A stretch of DNA of 22,866 nt from Proteobacteria bacterium UBA4457 (GTDB lineage: Bacteria; Pseudomonadota; Gammaproteobacteria; Ga0077536). The notes under the pieces are model-generated. The model had not been told where the DNA came from and searched no databases. It saw only the letters and a program-made list of their open reading frames with translations. Positions 1 through 6,657 of the stretch are shown piece by piece; the first letter of the stretch is position 1; every line of letters starts with the position of its first letter. The DNA is taken from assembly GCA_002390205.1 (NCBI GenBank), contig DGOV01000032.1, forward strand, positions 1 through 22,866. Direction: 5' to 3'. The translations under genes and the position numbers were made by a program.

Positions 1-2399
1 TTAGTAGCTACCTTCTTCTTAGTACCTCGGCCTCTTCTCTCAGGAGCGGCCTCTATTAGGGCAATACACTCGCTAACGCTTAAGCTCTCGGCTACTTGAT
101 CTTTTGGTATTCTTGCATTCTTGGAGCCATCAGTAAGATAAGGTCCCCAACGACCATGCAAGATAGAAATACCTTGCTCAGGAAAGAATTTGATCAATTT
201 AGCGGCATCAGCTTTTATTTTTTCTACGACTAATTCACGGGCGCGGGCATACGAAATAGAATAAGGGTCATCTAGTTGCATCTCTATTTCACTGTCTTTG
301 TCTTTGTCTTTGTCTTTGTCTTTTTTCGTCTTTATGCTCGCGAACTTGTCTCCGTAACGGACGTAAGGACCAAACCTACCAATCCCTATGACTAACTCGC
401 TGAGATCCGCTTCCATGAAAATATTTTCATCGTTATTAGGGTTAGCCAATTTTCTAGGCATTGTCGTAAAGGTAAGCGCATCTTCCAGGGTCATAGTACT
501 AATTTTTGTTCCCGGAGGCACCGGAGAAAAAATCGGCTTCTTCTCAAGGATTGTCAGGTCTCCAATCACAAGAACCCATCCGTACCGACCCATCCTTACT
601 GAAACAGGCTCTCCGCTTTTCGGGTGAATCCCTAAGTTTCGTGAGCCTTTAGCCTCATCGGTAGTCACAGAAATCTCTTTATCGTCTAATGTTTCTTTGA
701 AAGGCTGCCAGAAGTCGCTCAGTAAACTTACCCAGTCTTTTTCCCCTCTAGACACCGCATCAAGATCGTCTTCTAAACGAGCCGTAAACTCATAATCTAC
801 ATACTTGGTAAAGTGACTTGTTATAAAGTTGTTCACAAGTCGGCCTATATCTGTGGGCTCGAAACGCCTTTTCTCATTTGAAACGTACTCACGCTGAACT
901 AGTGTCGACATAATTGCCGCATAAGTCGAAGGCCTTCCTATGCCGTATTCCTCTAAAATCTTCACTAAGCTGGCTTCAGTGTATCTCGGCGGCGGCTGTG
1001 TAAAATGTTGCTCTGCCTTAATGCCTTTCTGACCAATTTTCTGCCCTACTGTAAGCGGAGGCAAGGTTTTCTCCTGATCGTCAGCGGACACAGAAGAAGA
1101 CTCATCAGATCCTTCTTTATAAACAGCCATAAACCCCAGCTCAGCTATAGTGGATCCCGAAGCACGAAATACACCCACATCACCAGCAGATAAGTTGGCT
1201 GAAACTGTGTCTATTGTGGCTTGTATCATTTGACAAGCGACTGTTCTCTTCCAAACGAGATCATATAGCCGATATTGTTCGTCAGTCAGGTAATTTTTTA
1301 AATCACTAGGTTGTCGAAAACAAGATGTTGGTCGGATGGCCTCGTGGGCTTCCTGGGCATTTTTAGATTTTGTTTTAAAAACTCGTACCTCTGATGGAAG
1401 CTGATCTGCACCGTATTTACCTGTTATAAACTGTCGTAAGTCATCAGTAGCATCGGCAGCTAAATTCAAAGAATCAGTCCGCATATAAGTTATTAGACCA
1501 ACTGCCTCACCTTCATTACCGACAGACAGGCCTTCATATAGCTGTTGCGCTACCCGCATCGTTCTTTGTGCTGTAAAACCTAATTTTCTGCCCCCTTCCT
1601 GTTGAAGGGTAGAAGTAATAAACGGAGGTGTTGGGTTCCTTTTGCGTTGTTTCTTCTCGACACTATCTACAACTAGAATCCCTTGGCTCGCAATTAAAAG
1701 TTGATCTCTAGCTTCAAACGCTTTTGATTCAGAGACTATAGAAAATTGTGAGATTTTTTCTCCATGGAGCTTGATGAGCCGCGCTGGAAAGCTATCTGTT
1801 TCCGACTCAATACTCCAATATTCCCTACCCTCGAATTTTTCTATCTCATCTTCTCTCTCGCAAATCAATCTCAAAGCAGGACTCTGTACCCGACCAGCAG
1901 AAAGTCCATATTTTATTTTCTTCCAAAGCAAAGGAGATAAATTGAAACCTACCAAATGATCAAGCGCGCGTCGCGTTTGCTGTGCATTGACTAGTGGCAT
2001 AGAAACCTCGCGCGTTGAGGTTATGGCTTCCTTTATAGCTTTCTCAGTAATCTCACTAAATACGACACGGTGCACCGCTTTATCCTTTAGAACATTCTTT
2101 TCCTTTAGTAATTCTACAAGGTGCCAAGATATAGCCTCACCTTCGCGATCCAAGTCAGTCGCGAGATAGAGAGCCTTTGCTTTTTTCATCGCCTTGGTGA
2201 TGGCGTCTACATGTTTCACGCTTCTTTCACCAATTTCATAATGCATAAAAAAATCACTTTCGGGATCTACAGCACCATTTTTTTTCCTTAAATCCCGAAC
2301 GTGTCCATAAGATGCGAGCACCTCAAAGTCAGGACCTAAATACTTTTTTATAGTGTTTGCTTTCGCAGGAGACTCAACAATTACCAGATTTGCTGCCAT
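1..2399 (-). CDS. topA: DNA topoisomerase I (type IA), C-terminus off the left edge
   Basis: Relaxes negatively supercoiled DNA by transient single-strand cleavage. The frame is open from ATG at 2399 to base 1, about 799 codons, with no stop in the window. The N-terminal Toprim domain is clear: LVIVESPAKA (Glu9) and the metal-binding DLDREGE at residues 82-88. The catalytic tyrosine is in GLITYMRTDS, at about residue 305, close to Tyr319 of the E. coli enzyme. Downstream come C-terminal repeats of the GRFGPYV / GRWGPYL type, and the visible end is rich in Lys/Arg. No CxxC zinc-ribbon pair is present in the visible part, so it resembles topoisomerases with Toprim-C repeats rather than the E. 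coli zinc-finger tail, though a tail beyond the edge cannot be excluded. A (Lys-Asp)5 tract interrupts the C-terminal part. It lies 67 bases downstream of smg on the same strand. The call itself is secure. Confidence 0.97.
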   Translation of the reverse strand, partial: MAANLVIVESPAKANTIKKYLGPDFEVLASYGHVRDLRKKNGAVDPESDFFMHYEIGERSVKHVDAITKAMKKAKALYLATDLDREGEAISWHLVELLKEKNVLKDKAVHRVVFSEITEKAIKEAITSTREVSMPLVNAQQTRRALDHLVGFNLSPLLWKKIKYGLSAGRVQSPALRLICEREDEIEKFEGREYWSIESETDSFPARLIKLHGEKISQFSIVSESKAFEARDQLLIASQGILVVDSVEKKQRKRNPTPPFITSTLQQEGGRKLGFTAQRTMRVAQQLYEGLSVGNEGEAVGLITYMRTDSLNLAADATDDLRQFITGKYGADQLPSEVRVFKTKSKNAQEAHEAIRPTSCFRQPSDLKNYLTDEQYRLYDLVWKRTVACQMIQATIDTVSANLSAGDVGVFRASGSTIAELGFMAVYKEGSDESSSVSADDQEKTLPPLTVGQKIGQKGIKAEQHFTQPPPRYTEASLVKILEEYGIGRPSTYAAIMSTLVQREYVSNEKRRFEPTDIGRLVNNFITSHFTKYVDYEFTARLEDDLDAVSRGEKDWVSLLSDFWQPFKETLDDKEISVTTDEAKGSRNLGIHPKSGEPVSVRMGRYGWVLVIGDLTILEKKPIFSPVPPGTKISTMTLEDALTFTTMPRKLANPNNDENIFMEADLSELVIGIGRFGPYVRYGDKFASIKTKKDKDKDKDKDSEIEMQLDDPYSISYARARELVVEKIKADAAKLIKFFPEQGISILHGRWGPYLTDGSKNARIPKDQVAESLSVSECIALIEAAPERRGRGTKKKVAT
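294..323. repeat. GTCTTT hexanucleotide tandem repeat, five copies
   Basis: Five perfect tandem copies of GTCTTT on the plus strand. Read on the minus strand they are in the topA frame and encode (Lys-Asp)5 at about residues 693-702, flanked by further lysines. A six-base unit can expand or contract by slippage without shifting the frame. Confidence 0.9.
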
Positions 2400-2466
2400 A
2401 TTTATATTCTTGTGATTTTAGGTTTAACAGTTAATTTATCAGAATTGTCCATCAAAAAATAAGAAG

Positions 2467-2946
2467 TCAGTGCAAATTCCCGGATGTCCCGTCCATTACA
2501 AGATCTTCCATCCAAAGAAATTCCTCGCTTTGATCAGGCTGATTAAGCAAGACCATCAGAATTATCCATTTTAGCTGAGAGAGGTCAATATCATCGGTTT
2601 CAAGAGCAAAAATTCTATCTATTACGAGCTCTCGACTAGTCCCACTCAATATCCCAATCTGCTCTAAAAAATGCAAAAACCCTCTGCAGTCAGTATCCAT
2701 TTTTCTCTGCTCTTCGACAGAATAAACGCGGATAGATGAAGGATTTGCTCCGATATTGAAAGCAGAGCCAGATTCTGACTCTGCCAAATCCTGCAACCAA
2801 TCAAAAGCCTTAGACACCTGTGTGGACTCAAAACCAGCGCTACGGAGCTCGGATTTGAGACGTTCCCCATCTGTCTCTAATTCAATATCCTCTTCGATAT
2901 AGTTCTCAAAGAGGTAAATTAGGATGTCGATAAGCGTTTGCTTCAT
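2467..2946 (-). CDS. smg: Smg family protein (DUF494)
   Basis: A 159-residue cytosolic protein of the Smg/DUF494 family, whose biochemical function is not established; E. coli Smg has about the same length. Recognised from the N-terminal KQTLIDILIYLFENYIEED, the middle LRSAGFESTQVSKAFDWL block and the C-terminal LSQLKWIILMVLLNQPDQ. It is acidic with no membrane segment. The frame extends upstream to a TTG at 2973, which would add nine residues, but the family begins at the MKQTLIDIL methionine, so ATG 2946 is preferred; neither start has a strong Shine-Dalgarno. It sits upstream of topA and divergent from def, as in many gammaproteobacteria, except that dprA, which usually lies between smg and def, is missing. 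Confidence 0.92.
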   Translation of the reverse strand: MKQTLIDILIYLFENYIEEDIELETDGERLKSELRSAGFESTQVSKAFDWLQDLAESESGSAFNIGANPSSIRVYSVEEQRKMDTDCRGFLHFLEQIGILSGTSRELVIDRIFALETDDIDLSQLKWIILMVLLNQPDQSEEFLWMEDLVMDGTSGNLH

Positions 2947-3015
2947 CTTAGATTTCTCAAAAAGGTGTACCAACTTCTTTAATCACAGAAGTCGATAATT
3001 CAAAATTTATAACGG

Positions 3016-3075
3016 TCAAAGCGCGCATTTTGTGCAGGCTAAAAAACAGCTCGTTCCAACTTGTTCTCTTGGCAT
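3016..3075 (-). other. Possible 19-codon mini-ORF with its start in a hairpin
   Basis: ATG at 3075 opens a 19-residue reading frame ending at TGA 3016-3018, with cysteines spaced CxxxCxxC near the C-terminus. It is preceded by a strong Shine-Dalgarno (GAGGGAG on the minus strand, 3082-3088) six bases upstream, better than most genes here have. The same bases can fold: GGCAT/ATGCC (3071-3075 with 3098-3102) enclosing CCCT/AGGG (3084-3087 with 3092-3095), which would cover both the start codon and the Shine-Dalgarno. It could be a leader peptide of smg-topA or simply chance; an ORF this short is weak evidence. Confidence 0.2.
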
Positions 3076-3233
3076 GGTTTTCTCCCTCAATAGGGCGATG
3101 CCTAACCATTAATCGCTAAGGGTGTCTTGCACGCAAGCATGGCGGAAAGACTCAATGTCGTCAATCGTATCCGAAATCCAGCCCAATTGTCTCCGCAAAA
3201 AACACAAAACTGGCAGTGAATGGCGAGAATAAA

Positions 3234-3248
3234 CGTGGAGGTTCCACG
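3234..3248. promoter_or_regulatory. Small dyad upstream of the def promoter
   Basis: CGTGGA-GGT-TCCACG is a perfect six-base inverted repeat with a three-base centre, ending 33 bases before the -35 element of the def promoter. The location fits an operator or activator site, but the protein that would bind is unknown and a six-base dyad can occur by chance. Confidence 0.3.
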
Positions 3249-3281
3249 ATAAAATCGAATTCTGTCATGAGAATCAGTGTG

Positions 3282-3310
3282 TTACAATAATTTTCGAGCA
3301 TAATTATAAT
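3282..3310 (+). promoter_or_regulatory. Sigma-70-type promoter for the def operon
   Basis: TTACAA (3282-3287) and a consensus TATAAT (3305-3310) are separated by exactly 17 bases. Transcription would start near 3317, leaving about 15 bases before the def ATG, with no visible Shine-Dalgarno in that short leader. The -10 region is itself symmetrical, so a minus-strand TATAAT overlaps it at 3303-3308, though without a good -35 for that direction. Confidence 0.6.
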
Positions 3311-3331
3311 TATTTAAGCAGTCTATACGTT

Positions 3332-3826
3332 ATGGCAATAAGAACTATCCTGCACCATCCCGACGAAAGATTGAGAACACGAGCGGCTGAAGTGACTAAA
3401 TTCGATGAAAACATTGAATCACTTATCGAGGATATGCTCGATACAATGTATGACGCCCCCGGCATAGGTCTTGCCGCAACCCAAATAAACATCCATTTGC
3501 GTGTAATCGTTGTAGATTGCTCGCGAGAGGAGAAAGCCCCTATGCACTTTATTAATCCCGTCTTGTTGGAGGAAGTGGGTATCGAAGAAATGGAAGAAGG
3601 GTGTTTATCAGTTCCCGGTATTTTTGAAGAGGTAAGTCGTGCAGAGAAAATCAAAATAAAAGCGCAAAATGCTGGCGGGACAGTGTTTGAGATGGAAGCA
3701 GACGGGTTGCTAGCCGTCTGTATACAACACGAAATAGAACATCTTGACGGGAAGCTATTTGTCGACAAACTATCAACGCTTAAGCAAAAACGCATACGCA
3801 AAAAGTTAGAGAAGATAAAACTTTAA
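3332..3826 (+). CDS. def: Peptide deformylase
   Basis: Removes the formyl group from the N-terminal methionine of nascent proteins. At 164 residues it has the usual length and all three family motifs: GIGLAATQ (44-51), EGCLSVP (89-95) and QHEIEHLDG (132-140). The metal ligands are Cys91, His133 and His137, with Glu134 as catalytic base, so it should be active and iron-type. It ends in a Lys/Arg-rich tail like other class I enzymes. It is first in a plus-strand run and is followed 31 bases later by fmt, the enzyme that adds the formyl group it removes. The ATG at 3332 follows a very short leader without a clear Shine-Dalgarno. Confidence 0.97.
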   Translation: MAIRTILHHPDERLRTRAAEVTKFDENIESLIEDMLDTMYDAPGIGLAATQINIHLRVIVVDCSREEKAPMHFINPVLLEEVGIEEMEEGCLSVPGIFEEVSRAEKIKIKAQNAGGTVFEMEADGLLAVCIQHEIEHLDGKLFVDKLSTLKQKRIRKKLEKIKL

Positions 3827-3857
3827 AACAACGGCATCGGCAGCTTAAGGATATTAA

Positions 3858-4784
3858 GTGAATAAATTAAAAGTCATATTTGCAGGAACGCCAGTATTTG
3901 CAGTATCGAGCCTCAAGGCTCTCACTATGAGAAAAGATATTGAAATTGTAGCTGTTTACACCCAACCAGACAGACCAGCCGGCCGAGGCCGAAAGCTCAA
4001 GCCCTCCCCAGTGAAAGTTTTTGCACAGAAACTCTCTCTAAAAGTAAATACCCCAATAGATTTAAAAAGCACCGAGACTAGAAATCAAATTGCAAACCTA
4101 AAACCGGACTTACTAATAGTAGTTGCATATGGACTGCTACTTCCTAAGGATATCATCGATATTCCAATAGTTTCTATTAATGTGCATGCCTCTCTTCTGC
4201 CCAGATGGCGCGGGGCGGCTCCTATACAAAGAGCGATTATGGCGGGAGACGCCTCAAGTGGAATTTCAATTATGAAGATTGTTGAAAAACTTGATGCCGG
4301 ACCAGTACTACTCAAGAAGCCATACGTGATGAAAGCGAATGAAACTTCACAAACTCTGCATGAGGTTTTAGCAACGCTAGGATCGGCGGCACTAAACGAG
4401 GTCATTGATAAGTTTTTATCGAATGCTTTGACCGAACAGGTACAAGACGAAAGTCTAGTTACGTACGCTAAAAAAATAACAACGATAGATCAGCAAATTG
4501 ACTGGACGAGACCTTCTTGTGAAATTGAGCGAAAAATTCGTGCTCTCAGTCCGAAACCAGGCGCAAAAGCTAATCTAAAAGGCCTTGATCTCAAAATTCT
4601 TTCTGCACATGAAGAGCCGTTAAACGCAGGTAATAAAGTTTGCGGGGAAGTCTTCCTTAGCGCTGCTGATGAAGTTTATGTTGTAACAGGGGACAGTTCC
4701 ATCGTCATAAACAGTCTACAACTTAGTGGGAAAAGTCCGACGATGACTAAAGCCTTTTTAAATGGCCATAAGGATCTCTTCTGA
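3858..4784 (+). CDS. fmt: Methionyl-tRNA formyltransferase
   Basis: Transfers a formyl group from 10-formyltetrahydrofolate to the initiator Met-tRNA. The 308 residues carry the N-terminal catalytic domain with FAGTPVFA at 8-15, the SLLPRWRGAAPI signature at 112-123, and the catalytic set Asn108, His110 and Asp146 (LDAGP). The C-terminal tRNA-binding domain has IDWTRPSCEIERKIRALSPKPGA. The start is GTG at 3858, with AAGGA (3847-3851) six bases upstream. It follows def, and its TGA stop overlaps the proposed CTG start of rsmB. Confidence 0.97.
   Translation: MNKLKVIFAGTPVFAVSSLKALTMRKDIEIVAVYTQPDRPAGRGRKLKPSPVKVFAQKLSLKVNTPIDLKSTETRNQIANLKPDLLIVVAYGLLLPKDIIDIPIVSINVHASLLPRWRGAAPIQRAIMAGDASSGISIMKIVEKLDAGPVLLKKPYVMKANETSQTLHEVLATLGSAALNEVIDKFLSNALTEQVQDESLVTYAKKITTIDQQIDWTRPSCEIERKIRALSPKPGAKANLKGLDLKILSAHEEPLNAGNKVCGEVFLSAADEVYVVTGDSSIVINSLQLSGKSPTMTKAFLNGHKDLF
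4770..4783 (+). promoter_or_regulatory. Shine-Dalgarno and CTG start of rsmB
   Basis: AAGGA (4770-4774), a six-base spacer, then CTG (4781-4783), overlapping the fmt stop as CTGA. Motif and spacing are identical to those before the fmt GTG (AAGGA 3847-3851, GTG 3858). This site decides the rsmB start. Confidence 0.65.
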
Positions 4785-6112
4785 AAACGCAAGAATTATT
4801 AACACGGCCATCTATCGCTCTAACACTAAAAAAAATTATTGTTGATGGTCGATCTTTATCCAAATGCTCAACTGAGCTGGGAATCACCATTCCGGATCCT
4901 AGACAACAGGCATTTTGTAAGGCGTGTATATATGGGGTATTAAGAAACTATTTCAGTTTGACGGAAGCCTTGTCCACTTTGCTAAAAAAACCTCTAAGAC
5001 AAAAAGATGCTGACATTCATATGCTTATATTAAGCGCGTTGTTCCAAGCAAAATTTATGCAGACCCCACCACATGCGCTAGTATCCGAAAACGTAGAAGC
5101 AGCAAGGTCTCTAAAAAAAGAGTGGGCCTGCAAATTAGTGAACGCCGTATTAAGAAGATATCTAAAAGAAAATCAGGTGAATGCATTAGATTCAAAAACT
5201 CACTTTGATTGCAATCATCCACCATGGCTGGCAGCTCTCATACGACAAGACTGGCCAGATGATTGGGAGAGTATTTTAATGGCAAATAATGCGCATCCAC
5301 CACTAACCTTGCGAGTCAACTCTCAGCGGGTAACTCGCTCAGAATATTTAGAAACTCTGATTGAAAAAAATATCGAAGCTGTGAGTACACATCATTCTCC
5401 AGATGGAGTTATCATTAAAAACCCTATTCCACTTGAGTCACTCCCTGGATTTCACGAAGGCCACTTCAGTGTGCAAGATGAAGCAGCGCAACTGTCTAGG
5501 CTTGTCCTAAATATTAACAAACCAGGTTTAATATTAGATGCCTGTGCCGCTCCAGGGGGAAAAACTACTCACCTCTTAGAGCACCTTAATGAAGAGAATT
5601 CATTACTGTCAGTTGATTGTGACCAAGATAGAATGAAACGATTAACTAAGAATCTCGCGCGGCTTGGGATGAGCTGTGAGACATTGATTGCAGATGCAAC
5701 CCAGCTAAATTCCAGCCCAGAAAAAAACTATGGATTTATCCTACTAGATGGTCCCTGTAGCGCTAGTGGCGTCATTCGAAGGCATCCCGATATTCGCTTT
5801 CATCGTCGGGAGGCTGATATTGTCAAACTAGCTGAAAAACAGCTAGCGCTTTTAGAAAGACTTTGGCATTTACTGGCGGATAACGGGAAACTTCTGTACG
5901 TAACCTGCAGTATCCTTAGAGCTGAGAATGACAATGTCATTGAAGGTTTTCTTGAAGAAAACAGTGACGCTGAAACAGACACAGGAAGTTTTCTATGGGG
6001 TGTTAAAACTAAACATGGAAGGCAAATACTGCCGGGAGTATCAAACATGGACGGTTTCTACTTTTCACTAATTAAGAAGCGAAATAAATGTCACGTTCAG
6101 CTAGCAAAGTAA
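4781..6112 (+). CDS. rsmB: 16S rRNA m5C967 methyltransferase, probable CTG start
   Basis: Methylates C967 of 16S rRNA using S-adenosylmethionine. The catalytic domain has the SAM site DACAAPGGKTTHLLE, the LDGPCSASGVIRRHPDI motif (Cys326) and TCSIL (Cys376), the two-cysteine arrangement of RNA m5C methyltransferases. The first ATG/GTG/TTG in frame is TTG 4958, but the frame is open 59 codons further up and that segment encodes normal NusB-like N-terminal domain (VDGRSLSKC, then DPRQQAFCKACIYGVLRN). The only start with a good ribosome site is CTG 4781, overlapping the fmt TGA, with AAGGA at 4770-4774 six bases upstream, the same arrangement as fmt. This gives 443 residues and places the cysteines almost exactly where they lie in the E. 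coli protein. A sequencing error of ATG to CTG, or an ATT start, is possible. The gene overlaps the next by 25 bases. Confidence 0.93.
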   Translation: MKTQELLTRPSIALTLKKIIVDGRSLSKCSTELGITIPDPRQQAFCKACIYGVLRNYFSLTEALSTLLKKPLRQKDADIHMLILSALFQAKFMQTPPHALVSENVEAARSLKKEWACKLVNAVLRRYLKENQVNALDSKTHFDCNHPPWLAALIRQDWPDDWESILMANNAHPPLTLRVNSQRVTRSEYLETLIEKNIEAVSTHHSPDGVIIKNPIPLESLPGFHEGHFSVQDEAAQLSRLVLNINKPGLILDACAAPGGKTTHLLEHLNEENSLLSVDCDQDRMKRLTKNLARLGMSCETLIADATQLNSSPEKNYGFILLDGPCSASGVIRRHPDIRFHRREADIVKLAEKQLALLERLWHLLADNGKLLYVTCSILRAENDNVIEGFLEENSDAETDTGSFLWGVKTKHGRQILPGVSNMDGFYFSLIKKRNKCHVQLAK

Positions 6113-6657
6113 CAATTGCTTCAACTCTATACTTTTGCTGTTTTTTCCTAACAGGAACGCTCTTAGCCGACGGTATTAAGCTAACTGAATTAGATTATAA
6201 AGTTAGCAATAAGGTATTAATGGCCGCAGCAAAAGCTGAATTAAACTTTAATAGTGACATGCTAGCCGCAGTTCAAAGTGGTATCGCCCTGTATTTTGAT
6301 TTACATATCAAGGTGGTACAGCCTCGCCCCTACATATGGAATAAAGAACGTCATAGAGTGAAATACACCTTTAGCTTTCGCAAACACGCCTTAAGTAACC
6401 AATTTGTTATTACAAACTTAGTTACAGGTCAACGGGGCGTCTATCGGACCATTGAACTAGCAATAGATAATCTTGGTGAAGTCGACTATCTAGCAGTACT
6501 AGACGTCAAAGAAGTATCAAACACATCTGACCTATTCATGGAAATGCTATTCGAGCTTGACATAGAGTCTTTACCTGCACCCATGATCCCGATGGCATAT
6601 ATCTCACGAAGTTGGCATATATCTAGTAAATGGCTGCGAAGAAACCTAAACTTATGA
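6088..6657 (+). CDS. DUF4390 exported protein
   Basis: A 189-residue protein of the DUF4390 family, function unknown. The N-terminus has a hydrophobic stretch (residues about 9-27) ending in a plausible signal peptidase site (LLADG), so the rest is probably periplasmic. The mature part is a beta-rich domain with the family's FDLHIKVVQPRPYIWNKERH and RGVYRTIELAIDNLGEV segments. It starts at ATG 6088 inside the end of rsmB and overlaps the next gene by 28 bases, so translation of rsmB, this gene and ntrY is probably coupled. DUF4390 proteins are regularly found directly before an NtrY-like kinase, suggesting but not proving that it takes part in signal input to that kinase. Confidence 0.85.
   Translation: MSRSASKVTIASTLYFCCFFLTGTLLADGIKLTELDYKVSNKVLMAAAKAELNFNSDMLAAVQSGIALYFDLHIKVVQPRPYIWNKERHRVKYTFSFRKHALSNQFVITNLVTGQRGVYRTIELAIDNLGEVDYLAVLDVKEVSNTSDLFMEMLFELDIESLPAPMIPMAYISRSWHISSKWLRRNLNL

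Larger units (their letters stand above)
2947..3331. other. Divergent intergenic region between smg and def
   Basis: At 385 bases this is the only long gene-free stretch. It holds a sigma-70-type promoter for def (3282-3310), a 15-base dyad at 3234-3248, a second dyad (CTTGC-AC-GCAAG, 3126-3137) and a possible 19-codon minus-strand ORF at 3016-3075. By eye I found no trace of dprA or a lysM gene, which commonly occupy this place, but a decayed remnant could escape inspection. No tRNA or recognisable riboswitch was seen. Confidence 0.7.

Noticed and set aside
2400..2466. Possible promoter for topA in the smg-topA gap
   Set aside because: TGGACA and TAAAAT-like hexamers exist, but their spacing is about 25 bases, too wide for a credible promoter; smg and topA may share a transcript.
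3310..3801. A long minus-strand reading frame opposite def
   Set aside because: It mirrors def, a certain gene, and its translation is serine-rich and has no recognisable domain; a shadow frame.
5828..5846. CTAGCTG-AAAAA-CAGCTAG hairpin inside rsmB
   Set aside because: Seven-base arms are expected several times by chance in a window of this length.
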